In this document: positions 32,048-43,009 of the stretch, piece after piece | Layout: every line of letters begins with the position of its first letter | How positions within the stretch are numbered: position 1 is the first letter of the stretch | Assembly (NCBI GenBank): GCA_037893245.1 | Contig: JBAIAA010000261.1 | Location: 1,922,001-1,986,000 of the forward strand | Origin: Crossaster papposus | Taxonomy: Eukaryota > Echinodermata > Asteroidea > Velatida > Solasteridae | Length of the DNA: 64,000 nucleotides | Direction: 5' to 3' | Notes under the pieces: model-generated | Told to the model about the DNA's origin: nothing | What the model saw: the letters and a program-made list of their open reading frames with translations, nothing else | The model's database searches: none | Position numbers and translations under genes: made by a program

Positions 32048-32897
32048 TTAATGAATGCAGTCCTTGAAAATGCTCCTTAATTATTTGACATTGACTAGAC
32101 CCAGGCACAGGGTCGTTTTTAACAAACCTCAATTCCAGACGGGTTCAGGCCGTCATCTGTGGGTAGCACGCCCTGATGTTTCTAGCCTCGCTCGCTGTGA
32201 GCTGGATGCTGACAGATATTTCCGGCCTCGCTAGTGACGTGTTTATCCGTCATCTGTTTTGAAACTGAAAATTGTTTTTGTAAGGGGTATTTTGCTGCCT
32301 AAATCATATAGGGCAATGGAAACATTTCAATGACCACATCAACAGTGTCGCATCTACATGGAAAATTGTATTTCTTTATATTAAAAAGAAGTGCAGAAAA
32401 TGTGTTTCATAGTTAAAATTCAGTTATCTTGTGAACCCTTTCACCCTCCGATGCAGAAGTCACTATTTGGGTCAGTTGGTCAGCAGCACAAAGATACAAA
32501 GCTCTGTGTCATGTTGTGCATTGCACTATATAAGTGCTCCTCAGAGGGATAATCAAATTACAGCTTGTGCTGCCCAACTAAGTTGTTTTGGGGAATATTT
32601 GCACAGTAAACTGACTGTAGTGATGAGAATGTGCTTTTTGTGCATAGTGTGTACAGTATCTCCTTCTAGGGAAATCCCCGTCTACAGGGTAGTGCAACAA
32701 CCCAAATAAGCACAACCCATTGCCAGCCCAAATCAGCATGAGTCTTTTTGTGCTGTCTAAAAACTGTATGTACGCTGAAACTGCGCAGAATTGTTTCCTA
32801 TACAAGAAACGCATGCAACAGACTTGACTGTTGATATTTGTGCATATTTGTGCTGTTAAAACCATAGGGGGGTTAACATGTTTGTGCTTTTGAGCAG

Positions 32898-33221
32898 ATG
32901 ATTCAAGTAGGGCTAGTTTTGGAGGTGCAAGCCCCAGACTCCCCTCTGTGAAGGACCAGACTACGGGCCTCGATCTCTCTGATCTCCTGAAAGAGATGCG
33001 ACACCTACGCATCCAACTCGAGCGCAGTATCGACACTAACAACGCCTTGAGGCTGAGACTAGAGGAAATGATGAAGACAACGTCCCTGAAAGACGCTCAG
33101 AAGACATCTCTGACAACTGTCGCTGTGACGACTGTATCGGATAGAGACTCGTGGATTCTGGGGGACGGCATTGGCAGGACGCAGGCTGGAAAGAGTTTCA
33201 CTCCAAGGCAACTGTTTAGAG
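32898..33221 (+). CDS. CDK5RAP2: CDK5RAP2-like exon 22 (324 bp, phase 1/1)
   Basis: Acceptor TTTGAGCAG, donor AGAG/GTAAGC. It encodes DDSSRASFGGASPRLPSVKD, then LLKEMRHLRIQLERSIDTNN and ALRLRLEEMM (repeat motif 4), then a Thr/Ser-rich linker with DSWILGDGIG. Residues 1803-1910. Confidence 0.9.
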
Positions 33222-33829
33222 GTAAGCTGCGCTTTGTTTTGAGCACGATACTTTACTTCAATTAAAATAGCTATTCAAATATCCAAAACTTGAGTTTTAC
33301 ATACGTCTGCTGCAGCTACCTTCCTCGTTGGTCAAAAGTTGCATCCAAAGCGCGGCGGTTAAAACTTGCATTTGGAATGGATATTATTGGCCGCTGTGAG
33401 TGTTTGGCAGTTCGCGCCGTGTTTATTTTCAAGTTATCGGAAACCACTGGTGGGATTATTTTTCCCAAAAACAAATGGGTATTTTATTAAGTAACAAATT
33501 CTTGTTTTGATAATGCAGCTACTACAAGATGCCAACAACAGTTTATTAGCACCGTTATTTACATGTTTTTGCTGATATTCTGTTGCCTATGGCTTCCACT
33601 ACTCACCATAAAATCTGACGCGTGTGTATATGACAGCCGTGGAACTACACATATGGCCGGGAATATTTGTACATGTAATACAATAACATGTATACAATAA
33701 TTTGTATAGCTAATCAACGAAGTGTGATACCACAATATACACGTCCACTGCGTCGAAGAAGCATGCTTGGCAACGTTAGCATGTGTACATGTCCACCACG
33801 AGTATGCTAGAATCGTCCAGGATGTATAG

Positions 33830-34845
33830 CAGAGATGCCAACCCTCCCAATTTCGCCACGAGGCTCCCAGAAAATCAACTAAACTCCCAACCTTACGGGC
33901 ACATAAGATATTCTTCCGGATTTGCAATATTTGTGCCCTTTTTTTGTATCGGAATTTTTGCAGCGGCGTAACAATTATAATGTTGCTTTCCTCGAACGCA
34001 CTGCCTTTCAATGCATTACAGCATGCACAGTTACCGTACCAAGCCCGCCAGCCTGAAGCACTATCTATTCAGGGATGTAGTCGAGTCCATCACAAGTCCC
34101 TGCAAGTCCATCACACGAGTTCTTGCGCGATAAAGAATGTCCTTAATACCGCCCGACTAACTCGACTGTGCACGTGCGTCTTGGTGAGTAGCGTTTGGAA
34201 TGCAACCTACTCGTGAACATGGATAAATTCACGGTGAACAAGAAACACACGACAAGATTCGAACGCAGCATAAATATCATACGTACACATGCGCAATACT
34301 ACCAATGAGTCCACATTTTTGGAGTCGGATATTTACGGTAACAACTGTCAAATCTATTTTTTTTTTTTATCAAATAAGTTAAGAGGGCCTAATATTTTGA
34401 TCTTAACAAGATCTTCTTCAGAGACATAATGTACACGAAACAGACATATAGGGCAACATACAATGTACAGCATGATGCACATGATAGCTGACGGGAGAAA
34501 CAAAAAAGAAAAAGCCTGTACAGAGTTCTGTAGAACAACAAAAGGAGGATTAGGCTGAAGGGTTAAAGGGAAAGGTCAGTGTGGGTAGAATCAAAGAAAG
34601 AACTAACAAAGAAGTGTTAATAGGAGAAATGTGGAGGGGGGGGGGACGATAGACTTTCTTTTTTTTAAAGAAGATTTTCCCTTTTTTTAATATTTTTTTA
34701 ATTTTTAATTTTAATTTTATTTTGGGTCGTGTGTTATGTGCGTTGTTTTTGCAGTGCATTATGCATGCAAGCAACTCTGTTCAACAAGCAAAAATGTACT
34801 TTACAAATTCTCCCTGACAACAGGATTCAAAAGTTGGCATCTCTG
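33830..34845. mobile_element. hAT-like element with a Penelope-like tail inside
   Basis: The ends CAGAGATGCCAAC and GTTGGCATCTCTG are inverted. TGTATAG flanks both sides (33823-33829 and 34846-34852), a 7-bp (possibly 8-bp) duplication. 34366-34645 inside is the reverse complement of the Penelope-like tail at about 10800-11055, a later insertion. The element is a longer relative of 11378-11878. Confidence 0.75.
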
Positions 34846-34962
34846 TGTATAGACGTCCACCGCGACGTGTGCTAGTAATGTTTGACATGTAAACATGTCA
34901 ACCGCAAGGAAACCTCCACGGCCTGCACACACGACCAACGCTAAATCAAACTGCCTTGGCTG

Positions 34963-35058
34963 GTTAACGCGTCATCCATGTGTTTATCCGTCATTCGTTT
35001 TTTTTTTTTTTGAAAAATTGTGCGTATATATACACGTCCTCTGGAGCGAACTGGTTAA
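34963..35058 (-). mobile_element. MITE family 2 right-end fragment
   Basis: It has 'gcgtcatccatgtgtttatc' and ends GAGCGAACTGGTTAA. The next element starts at this TTAA. Confidence 0.65.
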
Positions 35059-35438
35059 AGGGAAACTCAATTTGTGTTTTTGTGGCAGAGTATAGATTAA
35101 ATAATAAATTTTAAAAATCTGAAAAGCGCGAGGTCAAATCTTCGTCTGTATGTAAACATATGACGTCATTCTGGGAGACGGTGGCACTGAATACATATGT
35201 ATGCAGTGCCACCGTCTCCCAGAATGACGTCATTTTGTCGTCATATGTTCACATTCAGACGGAGATTTGACCTTGCGCTTTTCAGATTTCTGGCTGTGCA
35301 GACGCAGAAAGAAAATGCCTCTAAAAAACGTATTTCTTAATTAATTTACACAATTTCTTTTTTATTTATTATTTAATCTATACTCTGCCACAAAATCACC
35401 AAAAATCGAGGAAAAAAACCAAACCTTTTAGTTCCCCT
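35059..35438. mobile_element. TTAA-flanked foldback element
   Basis: TTAA at 35055-35058 and 35439-35442. The ends are AGGGAAACT and AGTTCCCCT. The interior is a long palindrome: GACGTCATTCTGGGAGACGG mirrors CCGTCTCCCAGAATGACGTC around 'aatacatatgtatg'. Confidence 0.85.
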
Positions 35439-35562
35439 TTAAGAGTCTTTACCCAGCTAAAGAAATGGTTTAACAAAATAGGCGTTGACAAGAAAGTTAC
35501 TGTCGACTAAAAAGTGGCTTCTGAACTACTTTATAAGACGTCTATGTTTGCTTCTATTGTAG

Positions 35563-35676
35563 GTAATGTTTCCAGACATCATGTAGCCTGTCAGACATCA
35601 TTGTCAAGCCAGGCTACCTCTCCCCTGTACCCGATTGATGGCGCTCTACAAGATGAGGAATATTACTCAATACCAG
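35563..35676 (+). CDS. CDK5RAP2: CDK5RAP2-like exon 23 (114 bp, phase 1/1)
   Basis: Acceptor TTCTATTGTAG, donor CCAG/GTTGGT. It encodes GNVSRHHVACQTSLSSQATS then PLYPIDGALQDEEYYSIP. It is a non-coiled linker, and being 114 bp in matching phases it can be skipped without a frame change. Confidence 0.75.
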
Positions 35677-35822
35677 GTTGGTTTCATAGAAAACATGGAC
35701 AAGTATTAGGTAACACTTAAAATGACTAACAATTTGAGAGGAAGTTTGCATACGTTGTTTTTTTCTATCTGCAACAACTTCATCAGATTCAACGAAGAGG
35801 GGCATCATCAAGTGAAGTTAAA

Positions 35823-36590
35823 ACCAGAGTTGTATTCAAGTCCCTGCAAGTCCTTCACAAGTCCTTCAGTCTCCAGCTGTTCGAATGAACTGTTAACCAG
35901 TTCGCGCCGGATGACGTATATAAACGCAAAGTTTTCCCCAAATTCAAAACGGATGACGCATAAACACACCAAGTTAAAGTTCGGAAATGTCTGTCAGCAG
36001 CGAGCAAGGCCGGAAATGCGTGGGTGTGCTTCCCGGCACTATCGGCCTGAACACGCTTCGGATCGAGTTGCGCTAAAAATAATCCCGCCCCTCGGCTCGG
36101 TAATGTTAAAATAATCCCGGCGCGAACTGGTTAACAAAAACTAGTTGTGACTGGACTGGCGACTGGACTGGCGACTGGACTGGCGACTGGACTTGTAAAA
36201 AACTAGTTAAAAGACTTGTAAAAAGACTTGTAAAAAGACTTGTAAAAAGACTTGTAAAAAGACTTGTAAAAAGACTTGTGAAAAGACTTGTGAAAAGACT
36301 TGTGAAGGGACTTGTGAAAGGACTTGTGAAAGGACTTGTGAAAGGACTTGAGAAAGGACTTGTGAAAGGACTTGAGAAAGGACCTGAGAAAGGACCTGAG
36401 AAAGGACTTGAGAAAGGACTTGAGAAAGGACTTGAGAAAGGACTTGAGAAAGGACTTGTGAAAGGACTTGTGAAAGGACTTGTGAAAGGACTTGTGAAAG
36501 GACTTGTGAAAGGACTTGTGAAAGGACTTGAGAAAGGACTTGAGAAAGGACTTGAGAAAGGACTTGTAGGGACTCGAATACAACTCTGGT
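35823..36590. repeat. Inverted-repeat element containing a MITE and a 12-bp array
   Basis: The ends ACCAGAGTTGTATTCAAGTC and GACTCGAATACAACTCTGGT are inverted. Inside lie a full MITE family 2 copy (35893-36134) and the minisatellite at 36147-36571. A second left end of this family appears near 18102 (GAGTTGTGTTCGAGTCTC). Confidence 0.75.
36147..36571. repeat. 12-bp minisatellite (GACTTGTGAAAG), over 30 units
   Basis: The unit varies as GACTTGTAAAAA, GACTTGTGAAAG and GACTTGAGAAAG in blocks, after a short GACTGGACTGGC run. Because 12 is a multiple of 3, all six frames are open; proteins such as SFHKSFHKS or VLSQVLSQ are artefacts. Confidence 0.97.
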
Positions 36591-36714
36591 TATAGGCCGG
36601 GTTAATAGTTTGTTGACCGGCGTAGACAGGTGCAACACATTGTTCCAGAGTATGCGTATACGGATTAATAGAAGCCATAATTAACAGCAAATATGGCACT
36701 TGGTGCATTTGCAG

Positions 36715-36935
36715 GTGTTACACCTTTGCGCAATCACCAGGGTAACGCCGCCTCTGACACGACTCGCCAGCACTATAACGAGTCCCAGCAGGCGGTCGGA
36801 GGGAACGAGGGCGACATTCATGTCATTGGCACGGTGCCAACCTACGAGACGCTGCGCGAGAACCTCCGCGACGGGAGGATCGTCGCCAATCTGATTGAGA
36901 CGAGACTGACCGAGCTGATCAGGTCCCATCCAGAG
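36715..36935 (+). CDS. CDK5RAP2: CDK5RAP2-like exon 24 (221 bp, phase 1/0)
   Basis: Acceptor GCATTTGCAG, donor AGAG/GTAAAA. It encodes GVTPLRNHQGNAASDTTRQH, a linker with GGNEGDIHVIGTVP, then TYETLRENLRDGRIVANLIE and TRLTELIRSHPE. Residues 1949-2022. Confidence 0.85.
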
Positions 36936-37527
36936 GTAAAATCTGAGGTTACATAATCTGCCGTCATAATAATTACTCATTAAAGGCATCGCACAGCATT
37001 GGTTTTTAGCCATTAAAGTAATCCATATCTTTTGTGAATAAATATATATGTAGTAAAATTCCCTTGTGAAAGTTTCAGCCTCATTGGTCATTTCATGTCC
37101 AAGAAAAAAAGCGAACGATTTCTCACTGGCATCAGCGGATTAATTCTCGTCTCATGAGACCAAAACTAATTGTTTTACTCATTCCTCAACAACTATAGCA
37201 TTTCAGGCAAAACTATTCCATGGGTACTATCGGCCTGAACCCGCCACGGATCGAGTTTCGCCTCCGCTTGGTGATGTTAAAAAAGTCCCGGTGCAAACTG
37301 GTTAACAGATATTCAAGGATTTTCACGATTTTAACTTTTACACCATGCCACTGTGATGGGAGGTATATTCAATCCCCCTAAAGATTGCTACATGATCACA
37401 AAGATGGCAATATCTGTGAAATGGTTTATATGTAATGCCTGCATTCTTGTTCTGCCAATCTGAAAAGGAAATCTTTTGCAATAAGTCTGGTTCAAACTTT
37501 ATGCGAATAAGTCGGGGGCCAATTTAA

Positions 37528-38004
37528 AGGTAGTATACATTGCTTAAATTATCAGGAATGGGTGGATTTGGGGATATCGTTTAACTGACCTGTCAAAAGT
37601 ATTACAATCATCATGGATGCCAAGTAGAAAAGCAGCTTTCGTTTTCAACCGTCGTGCAGTTCTTTTTATAGTTGTTTTCGCGATTGCCGTTTTGCTGGAT
37701 TTGCTGCAATCAATATTTACTTTCAAATAAGTAAAGATATTTCTTAATAATCTGGTAGTAAAATCTGTCGATGTCTGCAAATGGTGTATTTACCTTTAAT
37801 GAAGGTGCTAAGCACACAATTTGCTTAACGGAAAAATTCTTCCTTGGCTAAACAGGGTTAAAAATTAAATTTTCAGTTGATATCTAGCGCAATTATTTTG
37901 CTGGATGCCCACAATCAATATTTACTTTGAAATAAGTGGGTTATTTCATAATAATTCAGTAGTAATTTTTTTGGGGGATATCTGCAAATGGTGTATTCTA
38001 CCTA
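37528..38004 (+). mobile_element. MITE family 1 copy plus a second right-half fragment
   Basis: 37528-37795 has TTAA-flanked ends but internal deletions. 37877-38004 is a separate right half (GATATCTAGCGCAATTATTT to AATGGTGTATTCTACCT). The sequence between carries a MITE family 6 fragment. Confidence 0.7.
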
Positions 38005-38171
38005 AACTGCTTAAAGTAAGTACTGATAAAAACTGACAACCCTAGAGTTAGTCTAAAGAAAAAGACTGCTTCAGGCTGCAACGTTCATTGACAGTCATTG
38101 ACAGCGATAGTGCATTTTTCAATTGAACTAGTGGATACTTTGATGATGTTCCAATGTTGTCCTCGTTACAG

Positions 38172-38406
38172 TCCAGCAAAGATCTTCAGGACCTTTCCAA
38201 GGAGGTCCGCAGCCTGAAATCCCACCTGGAGCAGTGCAACCACCAGCTGGCGCGGTTCTGGAAGGGCCACCTACCCCAGGGAGATCAGGTAGCCAGGCTG
38301 AGGCGCCGACTCAAAGCTCAGGATGATCTGATGAAGGAGGCCCTCCAGAGGCTGTCTACGTCCAATCGGCTCAAGGAGGACATGGAGTTGGCTCTGATCC
38401 AACAAT
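38172..38406 (+). CDS. CDK5RAP2: CDK5RAP2-like exon 25 (235 bp, phase 0/1)
   Basis: Acceptor CTCGTTACAG, donor CAAT/GTGAGC. It encodes SSKDLQDLSKEVRSLKSHLE, QCNHQLARFWKGHLPQGDQ, then LRRRLKAQDDLMKEALQRL and LKEDMELALIQQ. It is probably close to the C-terminal CM2-type region, by position only. Confidence 0.88.
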
Positions 38407-38508
38407 GTGAGCGTCAGTCACTTATTCACTGCATTCCAAAAAATACAACCTAAAAAGTCATCCTTTCTCAGACAACCTTAGGTTTGGCAAACCTCAATTG
38501 TCTTTAAA

Positions 38509-38768
38509 GGTAGGATACACCATTAGTAATTGTTTAAATTATCAGGAATGGGTGGAATTGGGGGGTTGTATTTTAAATATCGTCCTGTCCGAAGTTTTAC
38601 AATCCGTTTGTTTTCAACCGGTGTCAATTCAAGCAGTTGTTCTTGCTGTTATTTATTTTGTTCGATCGCCGTTTGGAACAATTACAGGATACCTAGCGCA
38701 ATCATTTTGCTGGATGTCTAGAATCATTATTTACTTTCAAATAACTAATATTTTTCTTAGTTTAAAGG
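38509..38768 (+). mobile_element. MITE family 1 copy, right end decayed
   Basis: Left end AGGTAGGATACACCATTAG. The right side ends near 'ctaatatttttcttagttta'. It starts about 100 bp after the exon 25 donor. Confidence 0.75.
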
Positions 38769-38854
38769 TGCAGCTATCCAAAAAGTAACCAACCCCCAAA
38801 AGGTTGAAAAGCTTTTTGTTAAGATATTAATGAATTTGCGATTATTGTAACATT

Positions 38855-39064
38855 TACCGAGCCAAAACGCGGGCTTATTTATAACGAAACTTGATCCGAG
38901 GCGCGTTCAGGCCGATGGTATTTTGAAGCACACCCATGAAATTTTCGGCCTTGCTCACTGCTGACGGACATTTCCGGCCTTGCTTGTGGTGTGTTTATGC
39001 GTCATCCGTTTTGAATTCGGAAAAACTTTGCGTGTTTATACGTCCTCCAGCGCGAACTGGTTAA
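38855..39064 (-). mobile_element. MITE family 2 copy, left end decayed
   Basis: It has 'accgagccaaaacgcggg' at the left and GCGCGAACTGGTTAA at the right (TTAA 39061-39064). Another right-end fragment lies at 37220-37305. Confidence 0.75.
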
Positions 39065-39603
39065 ACTCCCTGTTGAATTAGTTTTTTTCTGGCATGCTGT
39101 CATTTTAAATGAAAAAAACCCAAAAGAATGGCATTTCCAAAGATGAGTCTCAGATTAGGAAATTATAGGAACTTTTAGGAATTTCCACAAACAGTGCGCA
39201 CAAGTGTTTAAATACAACACCACGGCGCACGCGCTATTATTGGTCTGTCTAATTGTCTCTTTTAATACAGAAGGTAATGTGAAATTATTTGGTTTTGATG
39301 GTGAATAAGTGGTACAGTGAAGTGGTACAATAAGTAAGTGATGTCCGTGTATGGAACTCTTTTCTCAGTCCTCCATGTTGGTCTTATAGGTTATATTCGT
39401 TATAGCGCATCAGGTCGACTGGGGTTAGCCCAAGGTCGTTCTTTATACATGGGGCTCACCCGGGTCAGCCACCCATAGTCAATTGCTTGCAGGTCCACAA
39501 TACGTATGAAATGTTCGTACACACAGACAAGCGGACGTGCGGTAGGCTACTTATCAACAGCACACCGATTAAATTGATGTTACACCCCACGCCTTGGTTA
39601 AGG

Positions 39604-39844
39604 TTAACCAGTTCGCGCCGGGATTATTTTAACATCACCAAGCCGAGGGCGTGCTTATTTTTAACGAAACTCGATCAGAAGCGGGTTCAGGCCGATAGTG
39701 CCGGGAAGCACACCCACACATTTCCGGCCTTGCTCGCTGCTGACAGACATTTCCGAACTTGAACTTGGCGTATTTATGCATCATCCGTTTTGAATTTGGG
39801 GAAAACTTTGCGTTTATATACGTCATCCGGCTCGAACTGGTTAA
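39604..39844 (-). mobile_element. MITE family 2 full copy, reverse
   Basis: TTAACCAGTTCGCGCC at the left, GGCTCGAACTGGTTAA at the right. Confidence 0.88.
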
Positions 39845-40013
39845 GGATATTTCAGTTTTGTGACCTTTTCCTTCTCATGCCGACGTTTCTGTCACGGTGC
39901 AAGCAAATTGCACATGGACTCGTATTTGCAATTCTTCACTTTGGTCAAGCAGATTCTGTTTTTATGTGTCAAAGTTTGTCAACTTGAATAATTGGAAACC
40001 AATATTTCTTATT

Positions 40014-40441
40014 TGTGAGGCGTTCTGGAAAAATGCGACAGAACTGGGCAAATGGTGTAATTGAAGGAAAAGGCTGAACAAAAAATGCAGTGGATTTTTT
40101 TTCTTAGATTTTTCGATTTATTGGTATTTTTAATAACTGATATATACTGCACTTGTTAAGAAATAGTCTTAGAGTAAAAAGGTTTTTAGGGAAAAAACAA
40201 TTGACATCTTTCATTTTCACGACTACAAACCAAGAACTTTAAAGGCCTTTTTCTCGGTATTGTACGTTTTGGACATGACAATAACTTTAACATTTAAACA
40301 GCCATAACTATAACAAGAACGTTCTATTGAAGTGTAGCAAACAGTAGTGTATAAAAGGAGAATTCTATTCTGTTTCTTAATACCTGCAAACCCTCATTTT
40401 GATTTCTGCCCCGTTGTCTCATTTTCCAGAACGCCTCACAT
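40014..40441. mobile_element. MITE family 3 copy (TGTGAGGCGTTCTGG ends)
   Basis: The left TGTGAGGCGTTCTGGAAAAA mirrors TTTTCCAGAACGCCTCACA. Copies also lie at 41505-41909 and 62209-62562. The right end is 43 bp upstream of the exon 26 acceptor. Confidence 0.85.
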
Positions 40442-40484
40442 TTGAGCTGATTTGTATTTTTCTTTTCCTTTTTTTCTTAAACAG

Positions 40485-40531
40485 TGTCCCAGACACATGA
40501 TGTATTGCGACAAGCGAGGGGAAATTTAGAG
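40485..40531 (+). CDS. CDK5RAP2: CDK5RAP2-like exon 26 (47 bp, phase 1/0)
   Basis: A strong pyrimidine tract and TTAAACAG, donor AGAG/GTGAGG. Joined to exon 25 it encodes LSQTHDVLRQARGNLE, which fits the C-terminal coil of this family as I remember it. Residues 2101-2116. Confidence 0.8.
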
Positions 40532-40589
40532 GTGAGGTGTTTCTCCTTGTGCCAAAAAAATCCTTTCCTGGCAACATTTGGGAATTTTG

Positions 40590-41215
40590 TTTACCAGTAC
40601 CATAGTCGTATCATATTTAGCTGTTTGGGTATTTCTTTTTAAACAGCTCTTGTTTTTTTGTTAAATTGTTTATTTCTTTTGCGATTGTCACCTGATCACT
40701 TGCTGGGTAGGTAGATATTGTCTTTAGTATGTAAAATCCGAAGTAACGTCATTGTGAAGTCATCAGTGGAATTTTTATGATTTTTTTTTATTTTTCAAAT
40801 GTTCTGCTAACAGAATTGTACACTTTCTTTGATCACATTGACTCCAAATTTGTTGTGGTGACATCATTCCTAGGCATGTGACATCATAGTAATGGTGCAA
40901 AGTTTTATAGAACTATCATTCTAATGGCTTTAAAATTTACACACACAGACATACATACTATGTAAACAACGGCAATTGTCACTCTTTTGTTTGTACTTTT
41001 TTGGAAGGCCTCCCATGGGTTTTGTACATGATTTTTCATGGACGGTCGGTCACTTGCGGACCCTTTGTTAATGCCCTAACCCATTGTCCCTAGTCCATGA
41101 TTGCAAGTGTTTACATACTTGTGTATAAAGACAGACAAGACACAAATCTGAAACAGCTGTGTTTGTCAAGGTGACAAACACGTTTCTATTTGGGTTTTTC
41201 TTTTTGAATATTCAA
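40590..41215. repeat. Interspersed repeat with TGACGTCA-like words
   Basis: It shares 'aacagctcttgttttt' with 29110 and ends 'gacaaacacgtttctattt', like the stretch at 48705-49545 (ending 'acaaacacatttctagttt'). It contains repeated 'gtgacatcat' and 'acgtcatt' words. No gene is seen. Confidence 0.5.
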
Positions 41216-41355
41216 ACCGGCAAAAAATTATTTGAATATTGAGTTGATGATCGTATATTCAAATATTTTGTATATTCGGGACAACCCTTTAAAAAAACTA
41301 ATTGCCTTGTGTATGTGCATGACCGTCGAATCAACGCATTTGGTTTTCTTTTCAG

Positions 41356-41379
41356 TCCGTAGGCTCAGTCAACGACTAG
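41356..41379 (+). CDS. CDK5RAP2: Candidate terminal exon of the CDK5RAP2-like gene (24 bp plus 3' UTR)
   Basis: The acceptor TTTTCTTTTCAG is strong. In phase 0 after exon 26 it reads SVGSVND then TAG, making the total 6,372 nt. If exon 26 is skipped, exon 25 can join here in another frame and read FRRLSQRLAHPHLHDETMKP to a stop at 41426. No AATAAA lies close downstream, so the true end is open; 43595-43641 is the alternative. Confidence 0.45.
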   Translation, partial: SVGSVND

Positions 41380-41504
41380 CTCATCCACACCTCCACGATG
41401 AGACAATGAAGCCACTACACTATTAGGCAGCTAAAATAAGAAGCGGCAAATGGTTTGACTTAAATAGCACCATCCAAAGTTAATTGTCTCCAAAGAATTA
41501 TAAA

Positions 41505-41909
41505 TGTGAGGCGTTCTGGCAAAATGAGACGGAACTGGGCACAGGGCATAGTGGAGAAAACTGCAAAATAATTAAAAATGTGTGATACATGTATATTTTA
41601 AAAAAATTAAGAGTTATTGATTTGTTTAAATCTTTGGTATGCCTACTTACTATATTTTGTTAAGAAGTATAGAAGTAGTGGAATAAAAGTGTTTTGGGGA
41701 AAAACGATTAAAATTTTTCCATATCACATCCATATCCTATATTGGGACATGTCGATAAATGCTAACTTTAAACAACCATAACTTCTTAATGGAATGTCTG
41801 ATTGAAACACAACAAACAACATTAGAATTGTATCCTGTTATCTAATACCTGGGAACCCTCATTTCAACCTCTGCCCAGTTCCGTCTCATTTTTCCAGAAT
41901 CCTTCACAA
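41505..41909. mobile_element. MITE family 3 copy
   Basis: TGTGAGGCGTTCTGGCAAAA at the left, mirrored by TTTTTCCAGAATCCTTCACA at the right. The interior has 'tacttactatattttgttaa', shared with 62209-62562. Confidence 0.85.
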
Positions 41910-42045
41910 ATGTTGTATTTTGTTTATGTCCGGGTTTATTTTTAAGTTGTTCGTATGAATACATTTATTTCGGAAAGCATGATTTTAGACTAAATTCAAT
42001 ATTGGGTTTTACCCTTTACCGACGTATTTTTCATAAACACTATAT

Positions 42046-43005
42046 TCAGTGTTGCCCTGAAAGATTATGAGACAAAATGTACCTGGGTGGGACTCAAACC
42101 CACGACTTCCTGCTTTCTAGTGCAGACGTCTTATAGGTAATAGGCAGATTGGTGCAAAATATGATAGACTTGCGCATTTGACAATAAAAGCATGTAATAT
42201 GGCACACGGTCGGAGTATATCATGAGTAAGATATTTGGCTATAGGGCCATCGCATATCTGTCTTTTAAAGAAATGAAGAGTTCAGGCGCTAAACGTCATT
42301 ACAAATATTTGATAATGTATACTAGGCACTGGGAGCTTTCACTTGATAAAGTTAAAATCCTTTTTCGTAGAAGTGCCGTTTAGCGGCTTTTGTGCCCAAA
42401 CTCTTCAAATATCTAGGTAGAATTACCTGCAATTTTTGAAATTTTTTAAATGACTGTCATTGCTATACATGTTTGTATTTCTTGATGAAGGACAAATTCT
42501 GCGTTTGTCTTATAACCAAATATCGTTCTCATGACATGACATGATCTGACTTAGTGCCTATTTTTGTTATCATCAATTGAACAATATTCACACTAATCAG
42601 CCTGACTATTATCACGCGACTACCGAGGCCAAGTTCGATCAAGGAACTATAGTTAACTAGTGGTTAGTTCGTGACGTCATTAGGGCATGCGCACTGAAGT
42701 TGAAGTGCGAACGACTCTAGTCGAACTGCCAAACTGGTCCTCTCTGTACTGTGCTATTAAAGCGGCTATTGGTTACCATCGATGCGACCAACCGCAGTAG
42801 GCTGGTCGTGAATAGTCGACTAGACTAGTCCAACCATCGTCGACTAGCCCGAGTTCGATCAGAGTTAGTCAAACTATAGTTAACTATAGTCCTTGATCGA
42901 ACTTGGCCCCGAGCTAGCAAGGGTCGGCTGGCTGGTTTGAGTCAGACCTCTGCACTAGAAATCGGGTTGTTGTGGGTTCGACTCCCAACCATGTGATTTG
43001 TTTGC
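42046..43005. repeat. SINE-derived block with an inverted-repeat element
   Basis: 42046-42140 (minus) and 42930-43005 (plus) carry tRNA-like B boxes (GGTTTGAGTCCC and GGTTCGACTCCC). 42627-42908 is an inverted-repeat element with ends GGCCAAGTTCGATCAAGGAC-like / GTCCTTGATCGAACTTGGCC and many TAGTTAACTA words. Confidence 0.6.
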
Positions 43006-43009
43006 TTCT

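Larger units (their letters stand above)
1414..41379 (+). other. CDK5RAP2: Gene span: CDK5RAP2 / myomegalin / centrosomin-family coiled-coil scaffold, 5' end outside window
   Basis: In vertebrates this family recruits gamma-tubulin ring complexes to centrosomes and Golgi and organises microtubules. Here 27 exons on the plus strand join in one consistent frame: junction phases match at every step and the total is 6,372 nt, giving 2,123 visible residues plus a stop. The product is almost entirely heptad-like coiled coil rich in Q, E, K, R and L. It has Ser/Pro-rich breaks near visible residues 1080-1220 and no membrane segment or signal peptide. Four copies of a motif of the form LRxxLExSIxxNxxLRxxLE lie in exons 15, 16, 19 and 22. 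Family assignment rests on that motif, which I recall from myomegalin and CDK5RAP2, and on the C-terminal segment LSQTHDVLRQARGNLE. The CM1 motif should lie to the left. Invertebrates usually have one gene for the vertebrate pair CDK5RAP2/PDE4DIP, so the symbol is approximate. Confidence 0.72.

Noticed and set aside
35893..36114. A recurring ~67-residue frame (MTYINAKFSPNSKRMTHKHA)
   Set aside because: It recurs in every MITE family 2 copy in either orientation, with no conservation beyond the DNA repeat.
36106..36708. Long open frames of 100-200 residues over the 12-bp array on both strands
   Set aside because: The 12-bp period keeps all frames open. The proteins are pure repeats with no splice or codon evidence.
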